DNA of 64,000 nucleotides from Dillenia suffruticosa. Its lineage: Eukaryota > Streptophyta > Magnoliopsida > Dilleniales > Dilleniaceae. The stretch is taken from contig JAVTVX010000021.1 in assembly GCA_033439265.1 (NCBI GenBank), positions 16,147,001-16,211,000 of the forward strand, read 5' to 3'. Of the stretch, positions 25,801-38,070 are shown piece after piece. The notes beneath the pieces were generated by a model. The model was not told where the DNA came from and did not search any database. It saw only the letters and a program-made list of their open reading frames with translations. Position 1 is the first letter of the stretch. Each line of letters begins with the position of its first letter. Position numbers and translations under genes: made by a program.

Positions 25801-26889
25801 ACACCATTCACCAAGTTGCCAATTAGCATGTGCGAAAGAGGACAACAGTTTTAAGTTCTTTGGGCTTTGCTCTTCAGCCGGAGCAGTGGAACAATCAGGC
25901 CCATAGCCAGCTGATGCTATCCAAAAAATGAAGACTGACCCAACAGTAACTTTAGCAACATTACCTTCCAACCTATATGCTCTCCACAAGCCAGAAAGCC
26001 ATCTAGAGCTCTTAAACACTGATGAAGAACTTGCCCTAACACGCTGGCCAGGGTAGTAAGTGTTGCTCCCATCTACAACCACGTTCTTTGAAATTGGTTT
26101 GAGGCGCAAAGGGTCAGCTTTCATAACTTTACACATTGAACCATCATCAAATAGCACAGTTACATTATCTAGAACATCGTCAATTCTACCTAGCCAAGGC
26201 CCAAGGACCACATAATCTCCCACATTGAACTCTCTTATACGTTTCACCTCTTTAGATGAAACATCCTTAATTATGTGCCCATCAGACGCCAATAAATCTA
26301 GAGATATATTAACATCCACCACAACACCCAATTGCCCAGTTGGGTTTGAGGCAGAAGCAACATAATCTCCATGCAAGAATCCCCGATCAACAACCTCAAC
26401 ATCTTTAACGTTTTCAATAGTCTCTGTGTCATTAATCCACATAATTCGAGCCTGATCAGCTGGAAGAGGATCACTCTTATAATTATCATCTCCTTTATTC
26501 CCTTTGCCCCTCCCATCAACATCCCCAGCTCCATTTCCATCACTTCCATCATTCTCTCCATCCTCATTATCATCCTCATCGTCATCATTGTCATCATCAG
26601 TAATGCTGCTATCTGAGTCTGAGTCTGAGTCTCCAGCAACTTCCGTAACAATTCCAACCATACTCCCATCCTTACGCTTCACAACATCCTCTCTATAAAT
26701 AGATTGGACACGACTCAGGTTCATGACACCCCCAACTGATTTCACAGTTTCATTGTTATCACAACTCCCTTTCTGACCACAATCAATGCCACTTTCCGCT
26801 GAACTACATTTTTCAAAATTAGCATTTTCGTGGCCAGAAGTGGAAGGTTCCTGCATGCTAGTATCAGCATCTTGTTGCTCAGTTTCCAT
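19839..26889 (-). CDS. UBC23: Giant E2 ubiquitin-conjugating enzyme, UBC23/UBE2O type
   Basis: A large E2 of the UBE2O/UBC23/UBC24 class, which in animals can act as combined E2-E3. Coding exons are 24841-26889, 23899-24039, 22511-22981, 21956-22025, 21721-21860, 21291-21602 and 19839-20090. They total 3435 nt, or 1144 residues, in continuous frame; Arabidopsis UBC23 is about 1100. The long first exon encodes the N-terminal conserved regions, including a very acidic Ser/Asp tract at about 86-115. The UBC fold begins at about residue 890 (NKGRKWLKKVQQDW, DRMDLLMAVITG, YPDVPP). The catalytic cysteine is expected at Cys979 in GKVCLSLLNTW, just after INPNLY. An AG directly precedes the ATG, so a leader intron is likely, with GAA and GA repeats at 27753-27846 as the upstream leader. 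UBC23 is preferred over UBC24/PHO2 from the overall length and neighbours. Confidence 0.9.
20610..20909. mobile_element. Decayed Stowaway-like MITE in the last UBC23-like intron
   Basis: The right end reads atggagggagta, the hallmark terminus of Stowaway (Tc1/mariner) MITEs. The left part contains ggggatgtcccaatatatttgtcc, in shortened form typical of the same family's interior. The left terminal repeat is degraded and no TA duplication could be fixed, so boundaries are approximate. Confidence 0.5.
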
Positions 26890-27752
26890 CTAAAAACAAT
26901 AAAAGATAAAAAGAAAGAATTCAATACCACATATAACCTACATATTATTTCTAAAAAGCTATTGTGAAATTTATCCTAGCACACCATTTCCCAAAGTAGC
27001 ACAACTTCAGCATGAACCCTACTATACAAATTACCAAGTGCAACAAAACACATATAACCTGTACCCGCTAAAAGGATCTCAAATTTCAAATTTTAAACCT
27101 GCCCCTTTTGAGATAGGAAGATACCATCAAAACTATAGCACTAATTTCCCAAAGGGCGCAACTTCAGTATGAATCTATAGCACAAATCCTACAAATCATC
27201 CAATAAAAACACAATACACATGAATCACATCCACTAAAAGATATTAATATTCAAAACTGAAGTTGTGTCTTGTCGCAATCGTATGATTCCTATCGAAACA
27301 TGTACCAAAGTCTTGTCCACTTCTTTCCCAGGATTGCTTTATAATTCAAATTCCAAACTCTTAAACTCTCAACAACCATTCACATCTCTAAGCTGGCAAA
27401 TGACATATGAACAACAGAGAAAATACATGAGCAAAAATCAACCGTCCGATTAAATCAAACCCATAAAGCACAACAATCTACAGAATCAGTATGTCAATAA
27501 TTTAATTCAACAATCACTGACAACCCTAAAACCAGTTCGAAATCCAACACACGATCTACAAAATCAGCATTCCGAAATTAAATTCCGAAACCAATCAAAA
27601 TCTAAATTACCTGGAACAAATATCAAACGGATAGAGCTCAAAATCACGAAATCAAATCAATATCAGATTACAATTATCAATAAATGTAATAAAGATCAAT
27701 CAAATTCTTCAACAAAAACTCAATAAGTGTCTAACGTATAAATGAACAGAGG

Positions 27753-27811
27753 AGAAGAAGAAGAAGAAGAAGAAGAAAAAGAAGAAGAAGAAGAAGAAGA
27801 AGAAACCTAGC

Positions 27812-27845
<34 letters not shown>

Positions 27846-27846
27846 G
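27753..27846. repeat. (GAA)n followed by (GA)n in the UBC23-like leader
   Basis: About 55 bp of GAA repeats interrupted by one aaa, then cctagc, then about 35 bp of GA repeats. On the transcribed strand this is TTC/CT-rich leader sequence. Low-complexity open frames here are not coding. Confidence 0.9.
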
Positions 27847-28784
27847 GTTTGATTTGAACGAATGGCTCTTCACCGAGTCTCCTGATCGAGAAAAAATTTA
27901 TTTGAAGTAAAAAGCTGCGTTTAGGCAAGGGTATAACAGTAATTTCATTTATTACGTGTTCAATTTTTGTATGTATGAAATGACAAGAAACCCATTTTGC
28001 TTGCTTTGATTGACAAGTTAGGGATAGTTTATTTTTATAGCATATACTGTTTCCTTGATTTGATCAGTACCATTGAAAGGTTATGTTTTTGAGCTGATCC
28101 AGCAATCCTGGCCGTCGACGGTATTTTTAAATATTTTAGTGGTGTAGATGGTTTCAACCCTAGTTTGAAGGGGTAGAATACCTTAGGAAGGAGAAGTTAT
28201 GTTGTCGAAGGAACGCAAAGAAGATACCTTTGAGAAATTGGAAGTTTTAGCGACATTTAGCAATTGAGTATGACATTTTTAATTGCCTTCTCGATTGTTG
28301 GAAAATTTGTAGCATTTTCGCATTAGTATTAAGCTTTTGTTTCGTCACTTAAACTCTAAAATTGCAAGCATTATGTGTTTATAAAACTTTTTATTTTTAA
28401 AACGTACGTTTCTTTATTATTATTATTATTGTAATGTATGATAATCTTAAAATTTTAAAAAGTAATTACTTTTAATTAATATATTATTAAAAAAATCAAT
28501 TTAGTCGATATAAGAGATATCGATACAATCAAACTAGTTTGTATGATTAGTAAAGCTTATTGATCGAATTAGCTCTGAAGTCATTGACCTTGACATGAGA
28601 AGAGAAACTTAAAAATTAAAAAAAAAAATTAATATGTTAACGTATTTAATAAAAATGCTTAGGCAATAGAAATAATAAACCAAACAAATAATATTAATGA
28701 TGACAACTTATGTGAGTCAATTAGTGAATTACAAACAAACATAATATTTATAATTAAGATGGAGAAGCCATTCTCTTCTGGCTT

Positions 28785-29065
28785 TGCTATGACACTCGGC
28801 CCGTGATACTACCTGATCAAAGTTCAAGCCCAAACTCGGTCAAACCGAGCTCAGGCCCGAGCTTAGGCTCAAGTAGCTCGGTAGCTCAGTATCGAGCTCG
28901 AGTTTGAGCCCAAATTATCTACACTACCTGATAACACTAACCGATAATACCCGATAACCCTTCAAACTCGAACTCAAGCTTGAAAAATACGAGTTTGATG
29001 AATTCGAACTCGATCTCGAGCCTCACCTAAAGTACACTCGAGTCAAATACCCGAGCTTGACCTAA
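28785..29065. repeat. gagctcg-rich repeat block
   Basis: The block repeatedly uses gagctc, ctcgag, gagcttga and actcgaac words with a composition unlike the AT-rich flanks. It resembles dispersed non-coding plant repeats of this composition. No terminal repeats or coding sequence were found. Confidence 0.4.
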
Positions 29066-29854
29066 GTATCATATAACAAGTCTATTCTCTTCTCTCTTAC
29101 ACTTATACCAACTCTTTTATTTTGATTATTGAAGTGCGAAAATAATAATTTTGTGCCTCAACTTAGCTTTTTCCTTGATTTGTAATTTCAAATTTATTCT
29201 AAAATATAAACATTATCCGTTTAAAAAAAATTGTAGGTTTATTTTTCTTAAACAACCTATGGTCGTATAATATACATGTGTCTTTTGTTTTTCTTTCCCA
29301 ATACTTAGTTAAACTTCCGCCTCATTTTTTTTTTTTTTCCTTTCTAACAATTAAATAGTAATTAAATCGCAATACGAAAGTAAAACTATTTTAACTCTGT
29401 GAATTCCATTCTATCAGGAAAAGACAAGAATTGCTCTTTTCATTCGAATAATTTCCACCTCCTCCGATCGTCCTTTCATTCTCCTCTTTTGACGTCTCTT
29501 ATTATCTATCTAATAGTTATCATCATAAAAGTGAAAAGCATAAAAAATAAATTCTTTAACTAAATTTGAAATAAAAATTTCAAGATATTTCTCTATGTTG
29601 AATGCTAAAATATGGCTCCTATTTTTATTTTTTTAGTCCAAAATCTTTTTTTGTCTATAAAAATATTTTCTTAAATTATCAACTTTACCCTTTTATCCCC
29701 CATTCCACTACTTTTCCGTGGGAAACGCAGTAAGCAAATCGGACGGGCCTTGTGAAATGCTGTTTGATCCAAGTCCCAGATCAGAAATCATTAAAACTTC
29801 CTACGCTTCTAGAGGGGTGAGAGAGGGGGGAGAGAGAGAGTTTCGGTGAGGAAG

Positions 29855-32494
29855 ATGATTGTGTGCGTCGCCGTCGTCGGCCACCAGGTAACCTATTCTG
29901 TTCTCCTTCTCCAATTCACTTCGTAAAGTTTTGATTTTTTTTTTTTCATTTTTTTGGTAATTCGTGATTCTGATTAAGATTTTTTGATAAATTTGTGAAC
30001 TTTGGAGCAGAACAATCCACTTTACATACAAAGCTTCACCGAAGCAGACGATGACCTGAAGCTTCACCACATTGTTCACTGTTCACTTGACGTTGTTGAT
30101 GAAAGAGGTCCCCCCTCCCTCTCCCCCTTTCCCCCTGCCCCTCTCTCTCTATATATTATATGTATAGTACATGATACGATGCGTAAGTGGCTATTGCATT
30201 CGTTGATATGTTTTTATCGCCGATCTGATTCATTCGGGTTGTTTGTGTTTTGAACTGAGCTTGCTATGTGGATTTTTGTATAGTTTCGATTGTTCTGATT
30301 TTAGGGTTTTAGGAGGGACTTCTGTGATTTCTACTAAGTGGGTTGCAATGAAGCTTTTTCTTCTTCAATTTCTGATAATTGTTGATCAAGTTGGACCTAG
30401 AGAAGTTTAATGACTAAAATAACAAAATCAAACGCTAGTAACCACATTAGAGAATCTTTTAGTTTTGGTTTTGGTTTTGGTTCTCACAGCATTCCTTTTG
30501 TTGGTATACTTCTTGGAGATGGGCATTCGAAAGAAAATATGAGTGATTGATGAAGCAGGAAAGCTCTTAATTTGTTTAGGACGGAATAAGGAAAGATTGT
30601 TCAGTCATACAAAATGTTGGAGTGGTAAAAGCAGTTTACTGAGTACCACCAATGCTGCGACCAAGATGAATACCTAGGATATGCCAACAATGTTAGAGAA
30701 AGTATTTGAACATTTTAATGAACTAGCCAAAATGATGATTTTGAGGTAGTTGGCCAGTAGGACAGGTTGGAATAGGATGAGAGACAAAGATAATGATAAG
30801 AACTAGTTGGCAGTCTCTTTAGAAGGAAAGTGAGGGGAAACAGTTCAGTTTTATGGCACTGGATATTGAGGAATGTGCTTTTATGAAGTTAACGATTGGG
30901 TTGCAATATGAACTAGATGGCATTCAGAAGTACGAAGACTGTGTCCAATAGTTTAGATTAAACACTGATGGCTAATCTTCCTATTAAGCTTAAAGCTTGT
31001 ATCCTTTGTAGCCTGACTTGCCTGATATCAGGCTTACAGTTGTTTACTATGTTTGTCTGATCAAGTTTGTAGGGACTTAAAAGCTGGAGTTGAGATCTGA
31101 TAGTCGCTATTTTAGTTCGTGGTCTCACTTCAATTGGTTTGATGTTATTTCAAACACTTCTAGCATTTCAATCTGAAGTCTCCATTTTAATTTGTTGCTT
31201 TTTTTATTTCTTTATTTTTTTTCATTCTGGGTCCAATGTCACAGTTTCAACTGCTAGTTGCTAGTCCCCCCCCCAACCCAAAGAGAAAAAAAAAAGAAAT
31301 GTTTTGTTAGCCATGTACATGTTTGTTGCAGTTGTTTCAGTGGTTGCTGTTGGTAGTTATGTAGTTTATTTTCCAGAGTTTTGCAACTCACATTATCTCT
31401 AAGAATTATTAATTGATCTATTTGTTCAGTGAACAACCCTAAAAGATCTGGGTCAACGCTTAATGAGACATTCCTGGGTCTGCTTTATCCAACTGAAAAT
31501 TACAAAGTGTAAGTACACTGGATTGTTGTGCATCCGTGGGTGGGATTTCATTTTCTAGATGGATGCTTCTTGTTACTCACTAATTCTTGTGGTTTTTTCA
31601 TGTCTCATAAATGCTGTAGAGCTTATTTAGCAATTTGTATGCAGATATGGCTACCTCACTAACACCAAGGTGAAATTTATCTTGGTGACAACGGATTTAG
31701 ATGTCAGAGATGCAGATGTGAGAAATGTAAGTATCCCTTTGAGCACATGGCACATAGATCTTACTTTTGGCAACACCATTTAAATCTTACTTTTGGCAAC
31801 TCCAGTTTTATGCTGTATTCAGTTTCTGCTGCTTTTTGGCATTGCTGAAGTAAGTTTATATATAAGCCATTACCCTGGTAAAAGATATCATCGCCTGAAC
31901 CTGGTGGCAGTACAGAAGGCTCGTGGGATAGTTAATTAGGAGGCACTTCTTAGTTGTGACACGTTATTTGGGGGAGGCATTTACAAATTATTGCTCAATC
32001 ATTATCTTGTATTGATTGCTAGAATCTATAAGCTGCATGTCTTCTGCTTTGTTCATCACAACTTTAGTCAGTTGTTTACACTAAAGGGGGAAAGCTTGTT
32101 ACAGTTTGGTGGACTTTGTGCCAGATGATTTATTAACATAAACAATGGAAGTAATTTTGTAGGCTGTTTCTAATCAAATTTTATGTTAGTTTCTTACATA
32201 TGGTATGGTATTGAATCAGAAAAGAATGGAAAAAGATAAAAGGCATGCAGTTCTCAACAATTTTGTATTTGAGTTCGTCTCAATGTGTTTTTGTAGACTA
32301 TATATGTGATCTTTATATAAAAGACCCTGATAATATGCCTTTGGGGTGAGCAGTTCTTCAGAAGGTTCCACTCTGCCTATGTGGATGCAGTCTCAAACCC
32401 ATTTCACGTGCCAGGAAAAAAGATAACCTCCAGAACATTTGCTGAACGTGTTAGCAATATTGTAAAGTCATTCAGGTTGAACTCCTCCGGATGA
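29855..32494 (+). CDS. TRAPPC2L: TRAPP complex subunit 2-like (TRAPPC2L/Tca17-type)
   Basis: A small longin/sedlin-fold subunit of the TRAPP tethering complex, acting in ER-Golgi and trans-Golgi trafficking in the cytosol and on membranes. Exons are 29855-29887, 30011-30107, 31430-31508, 31645-31726 and 32354-32494. They total 432 nt, or 143 residues, close to the roughly 140 of the human protein. The N-terminus MIVCVAVVGHQNNPLYIQSF is the first beta strand pair. Later blocks include FLGLLYPTENYKVYGYLT, KFILVTTD and FFRRFHSAYVDAVSNPF. All borders are GT-AG and the frame is unbroken. The first exon is only 11 codons. A GA run precedes the start. It is convergent with RPN3 downstream. Confidence 0.95.
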
Positions 32495-34169
32495 CTGTTC
32501 ATCAGCCAAAAGCTTTCAACTTTAAATTCTTCTCTGCAGACTACAGCAAACCTTTTCTTTGTTTTTTTAACTGTCTTACCATTTGATCAAGTATGGAATA
32601 TAGATCCCAAAAAAACATCTAGATAAAGCTATTTTGAAACATATGTTTTTGAATTAAAATAGTTGTATCCATGCTTGTTGGAGTTATTTCTTCCCTCCCC
32701 ACTGAATGCAGATAAAGTGATTATTTTCTAATGATGAGATGTTTAATGAATTCTAGTGCATTTGAAAGATCATTTTGGGTTCTATTGTCCACTCTCTGAT
32801 GGGGTCTCGAGCACCAGACTTATTTTTTGGCTTGTTGGAAGGCTGAAGAGGAGGCCATCGATGTTTGTTACCCCCTCCAGATGTGCTGAGGCGCTACATG
32901 CGCCTAGAAATATCAAACTTGGATCATAACTATTGACTTCAACATTCATCAGAGGATTTGAGTTATGAAAATCTAAGCTGTTCCTGCAAAATGACTCCAA
33001 AATGAGAGCTAGGTGCCCTTATAAAGAGTTATCCCACCCTATTTCTAGCATTGAAACAAATACCTGGATGTCTATCATGGATCCACATGATAGACTCAAA
33101 TCTAATAGGAGAATTTAGCTTAAAAGATAGATCTATTAGGTAAGAGAGCTTGATATCTGTTATGGACCCATATAATAGATTCAAATCTAATAGAAGAACT
33201 TAGTTTAAAAGATCAATTCTTATGGTCTATATAGGATTCGTAACATTGTTCACCTCTTATTATGGACTCATATGATAGACTCAAATCCAATAGGAAAATT
33301 CAGTCTAAAAGATAGATTTGTTAGGTGAGAGAGCTTGATATCTGTTATGGACTTATGTGAAAGACTCAAATCTAATAGGAAGACTCAATCTAAAAATCGA
33401 TCTGTTAGATGAAAGATATTATTGGATTTAATTACTATTTTATGATTTCTTATGGTCTTGGACCTTATCAAACAACCCTCTTCTAGGTAATCATTTTCTA
33501 TATTGGATAAGCATTCAATAAAAGCACCAATCGTTACGGACTCATGTCATGGATTCGATCTTAATAGAAGAATTTAAGCCAAAAGATCGATCTGTTAGGT
33601 AAGAGAATATGTTGGACTTGAATACTATTCTATTATTTCTTGTGATTCAATGTGGGACTCGTAACAATGCCATGAGAGCAATGTATGCGTCAGCTTCTTT
33701 GGATACTGAATTAGGGCCATTGCTCTTTCCATGTTATATAAACCTATCCCTATCTCAAGCACTGCCCCAAGAGAGACACCTTAAGGATTGCATGATATTT
33801 TTGTTCATTAAGTGCAGCGATCATCCAATCCACCCATGTATGGTAGATAATTAGCACTTGGAAAATGCAAATAAGTATCAAATTAATGGGGCTTAGGAAC
33901 TATACCAGTTGGGCCGTTGGCATTATTCACTTAAATTTGGAGAACGCACATACTTGAAGACAATGGGATGCAAAGGGCAGCCCCCCAAACACAATTCAAT
34001 AGAACAACGACCAGGTTGAAAGCGGAACCGCTAACATGACATCCAAATCAAAATCAAAATGTCGGATCGATTGTCATTCAGACCAAGTCCAAGAAGATAT
34101 TCTCCATATCGGACTTCAAAGGAAGCCGTGACACAAGAAGCAACTGATTCCCATTTTGTTACTCTTGAA
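32495..34169. other. Convergent spacer with degenerate tandem repeat
   Basis: Holds the 3' ends of TRAPPC2L and RPN3. Between them, 33070-33620 is a degenerate repeat array described separately. A minus open frame of 72 codons at 32782-33000 shows no domain; I suspect transposon-derived sequence but cannot show it. Confidence 0.5.
33070..33620. repeat. Degenerate tandem repeat, about five units
   Basis: A unit with the pattern ttatggactcatatgatag, then actcaaatctaataggaa, then aaaagatagatctgttagg recurs with starts near 33077, 33161, 33262, 33344 and 33538, spaced about 84, 101, 82 and 194 bp. Units differ by many substitutions and small gaps. The array lies next to sequence containing gtgggactcgtaaca. 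It may be an internal array of an old LTR or other element. Confidence 0.75.
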
Positions 34170-37100
34170 TCAAAATTCGTCATCATCTTCCTCGGCTATA
34201 TGCTTTGCCAATTCTTGCTCCTGCTGTTGTCTCTCCCTCCTCTTCTCAGCGCTTTCCTTCTCCTTGTGTGAATTTGGAGGGAATCGAAGAGCACGTACCG
34301 CCTCATTATGCATGTTAAGGCAGAAAGCAATTCTTGAGTTGAATGCCAGCTGAGGCTCATTGGTTGAGTAAATATCTCCAGTCTCCTTTGACACCATCCA
34401 CCCATTTGCATGATCCAGAGTGGCGTCAATTGCACCATCTCGTATTGCCTTGGCCACTATACTCTCAGCATCAGCCACTGGATTTGCAGAATCCAATCTC
34501 AGTTTTTTGGCAACATCAGCAAGTGATATACGAGAGTAGGAAATGCTGATGTTGCGGAGCCCAGTTCGTATCACATTGTGTCGCAGCCTAACAATCAAGT
34601 TGTGGGTACGATCTGAGCTGAAAGTACTGGAGAACTTCTCAGCAACAGATCTAAACAGCTCAAGATCTCCAATTCGGACAGCCTGAGAGCACAGCAATCA
34701 AAATGCTCAACATCAGAAGGTAAAGTATAGAAGCTGACTAGATACTGCACTTAAACAGACAACACCTGCTCATTTAGCTACACTTCCCAGCTGTCAAGCT
34801 TGTTCAGTAACAAGGAATGTCACACTCACATTTGTAAGTTCAAAGTATGGCCTCAGCGCCTTCTCCATTCCTTTTTGCATGAAAACAGTTCTCTCAGGGA
34901 TTTCACCAAGTAATAGGCGTACTATCACAGCCCACTTAGTGCATTGTACTCGAAAACCAAGAGCCGCAGCTGGGGCTTTTCGGGCAGCTTGGAGGAGTGA
35001 CTCCTTTGCGTCGGTATACTCCAGCTGTATGGTCCTTATCTTTCCAAGGTAAAAAAGATACCGACAGAACTGCAAGAGACAATAGCTACCATCAGCACAT
35101 CATAAAAGTCCACCAGCCAAAAATGAGTAGACACAGCACTGTTATCATTAGTGCAGTCCATATAACATGTAAACTGCACTGATGTCCTTAATGGAGATGA
35201 TACAACCAAAACAATAGGTCACTAAAAAAGAATATAATGGTATATAAAGATATGCGGTGTGAAAGCAAAACAAAGCAAAGAAAACTCCATCTGTCATCTT
35301 AAGAATTTCCTGCTAAGGATCATGTGAGACACAACGCGCTATCTAGAATTGCTCGTGTATATACATCATGCACTTTCTAGGTTCACAGCACAGAAACTAC
35401 TAGGCCTTTGTGAGATGCAGAATATGGTACAATATGATTTCCACTATGCCAGTCTTTATATCATCAATCAGCTAAACAGGGGCTTGTCACAAGATGTCCA
35501 TTATGATAGAGGTTCAATTGTCATTGAACAGGATTATGACTAATTTTGTCCACAGACATGTATCTAAGGATGTGGTATCTTGTCTCAAAAATTAAGCATT
35601 GACCAACTCTAATATTTGGGTAAAATCCTAAATCTGTCACTGACACTTCTGGAATACTAAAAGGGGCTTGCCTGTTGATTTGAATGAGCTTCAAATCGGG
35701 GTGCCTTTGACCTCAGTTTCTCAGCCTGATCATATAAATTGTAGTGGAGGTAATTGCGCAAGAGTAGGTTCAGCAGTGTTTCCTGCATTATGACAACAAT
35801 AAGTATGTGCCGAGGAAATATTAGAACAACAGAAAAATTGCTTGACATTGTTAAAAACAGACCTGCCCTAATTCATCGTGACGCAATGTTGCAATCCGGT
35901 GCAAGGCAAGGAGGTTACTGTGTCATTAAAAAAAATGAAGTGAAAACAATGAACCAATAGAAAAATATGGCATAAACACCTCCAACAAGGTGGAAGAAAA
36001 TTCTTGCATTCTTCAAAAACTAAAATTTTTTGGGTTTCAACATTGGACTCACCCCCGAATTTCAGCAAGATCACCTGTTAATTCATAGCTAAGGGAGTAA
36101 TAGAAGTAGAGCCGGGATGCTAGAACATCAACGGTTCTTCTATTCAGATTCTTCAGGCGTGCAATGCTTGCTGATGAACAAGCTTTAGCCTAAGAGAAGA
36201 TGATGCTATTCAGTTGGCATTTTCAGTTAGAAAAATATAACAGTTCACAATTTTTTCTTTTTGGTTAAAAAAAAAAAAAGAAGTCCATGATATTACTGTG
36301 GAAATTCACCTCATTGTATTGCTTTTGATCTATCAAAAATATTAGCACAAGCAAATAGCAGTAAATCTCAAGTTCTGGCAACGAGTGCTTGGCGGGAGAT
36401 AGAGCAGCAGAAGTGGCAGTGTCAACTTCCATGTCATGTTCATCATCCTATAGTCATCAGTTAACAAGCAATTATTTCATCATATTTTAACAATATAAGC
36501 TAATTATAGATATTGTTTTAATTATAAAGGTTGCATTATTTTAAACCTGGTCACCCTTGATGGTAAAGGACAACTTGACCAAAACAATTGTCAAATAAAT
36601 CCAAAGTTTTTTAAGGTGTCAGCATCTGGACACCACACAATTGATGACTCAGGAACAAATGTATAAAAGATTTTTAAGATAAAAGTAACAGGAAATAGCC
36701 ATCAGTTACCAAATGTCAGCACATGGTATGCCCCATACATGTTACTAGACTGCTATATCTTCAAAGCTCATAGAGTCTAACACTTGCAAAAAGTTAAGAT
36801 GTAGCATCATATATAAACTTCAGTACTTTGGGCTAAGAAAACAGAATGATGCCTATCACTTTTGACATAAGGTTAAAAAAAAAAAGACCTAAGTTCATTC
36901 TAAGGTTGGCAGCAACAGATATTAACAAGGAAATATATACACATGCTTCCCCTAACCCCCAACAAAATTAAGGGGCTGTTTAGTTACAGAAAACAGCCTT
37001 GTTTTCTAAGTTTTTTCTGAAGATTCTGCAAAATATCGGAATTGCAATTTTTTTTTTGGTAAACAAGGGTAAATTTTCCAATTTTACATTTCCAACTTAT

Positions 37101-38070
37101 AACTACGTAGCCAAAAACAGTTTAAAATCTTTTTTTTTTTAATTTTCTAGTACAAAATATGGTTCACCTACACATTTGAGCAGTTTCCAGTATTTTGCGC
37201 AGAAACAATTTTCTGTTCTCTAGTACAAAATAGAAGATTAGGGGAAAAAAAATCTCTGTAACTAAATAGCCTCTAAAACTCTGACGAAGCAGAATCAGGC
37301 AGATGTACTCTAGGTTACCATTATAGCATTTATCAAAATTCATTATCAGGACCTTGTAGTAAATGGATTGAATACAGAAGAAACACAGCTAAGTGACAGT
37401 TCCTCTATAAGGAAAAAATGTTTCACTTTATGCAGAGGGTTTGTTCGTAAATACACACTAACGAAAGCAACCATAAATGAAAAAACAAGGGCCTTACTAA
37501 AAAAGGAAAGTAAAATTTCAGCTAATCAAGGATCATGAGGATCACATTACAAGGTATCCTTATTTCACTCGCTGTTGGTGCTATTATACTGCCAAGAGAA
37601 TTTCTAGCAGTTGCATGATCTCTAAGTATAAAAGGGGCAGAAAAACAAACACTAGCATTGAGCAAACCAAATCCACTTTTGAAAAAAAATTACCTTAGGA
37701 AGGTACGAGGACAAGCGGGAATGCACCTCAGATCCTGGGAGTAGGGCAAAGTTCAGAAAGGTAGACAGCACGGAAGCCTTTAGTTTTTTCCTCAAAGCAA
37801 TAGTAAGCCGGACAGCACGCACAATACGGCGAACTTCACGAGAATATGCTCCGGTCTCAATCAGTGAAGCAATATCTTTCAAATCTACGATTCCATGTAT
37901 CCAACAACATTTACAAATACATAACAAAAAAATAATAAGAACTCAGTTTCAAGAACCAACACAAATCAAATGCTCTTTTAAGGTATCTTACGTTGCAAAG
38001 TTGAAGGAGTAGCAGAAGTGACAGAATTTGAAGGAGCTGGAAGCTCTTTCATCTCCACATCTTGAGTCAT
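34170..38070 (-). CDS. RPN3: 26S proteasome regulatory subunit RPN3 (PSMD3)
   Basis: A non-ATPase lid subunit of the 19S regulatory particle. Exons are 37992-38070, 37694-37884, 36310-36447, 36053-36189, 35863-35917, 35672-35782, 34830-35069 and 34170-34682. They total 1464 nt, or 487 residues; Arabidopsis RPN3a is about 488. The N-terminus [13 protein letters not shown] matches the plant family. The middle consists of TPR-like helices ([40 protein letters not shown]). The PCI domain covers about 240-420 ([26 protein letters not shown]). The acidic C-terminus ends EEDDDEF. The intron after 35672 uses a GC donor (CAG/GCAAG). A leader intron is likely, with its acceptor TTGCAG about 15 nt upstream of the ATG. 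Introns host a Tourist-like MITE and, in the leader intron, a SINE. The gene looks intact. Confidence 0.96.
36972..37273. mobile_element. Tourist-like (PIF/Harbinger) MITE in RPN3 intron 2
   Basis: The 302-bp element has terminal inverted repeats GGGGCTGTTTAGTTACAGA (left) and GAGGCTATTTAGTTACAGA (right, read on the opposite strand), 17 of 19 identical. It is flanked by TAA on both sides (36969-36971 and 37274-37276), the three-base target duplication expected for PIF/Harbinger MITEs. It is non-coding and sits in an intron. Confidence 0.85.

Larger units (their letters stand above)
26890..29854. other. Divergent region between UBC23-like and TRAPPC2L genes
   Basis: Left part: probable leader intron and 5' exon of the UBC23-like gene, with (GAA)n and (GA)n at about 27753-27846. 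Middle: AT-rich spacer. At about 28785-29065 lies a repeat-like block rich in gagctcg/ctcgag motifs. Right end: the TRAPPC2L leader with a GA run at about 29818-29840. No further gene recognised. Confidence 0.55.

Noticed and set aside
26298..26698. Overlapping frames around the acidic tract of the UBC23-like gene
   Set aside because: Shadows of the GAT/GAC-rich coding repeat in the real frame.
30400..31250. Possible retroelement remnant in TRAPPC2L intron 2
   Set aside because: Composition slightly differs from flanks but no frame, terminal repeat or motif could be established.
32782..33000. 72-codon minus frame starting MESFCRNSLDF
   Set aside because: No domain; lies next to a degenerate repeat and probably is non-coding or transposon sequence.
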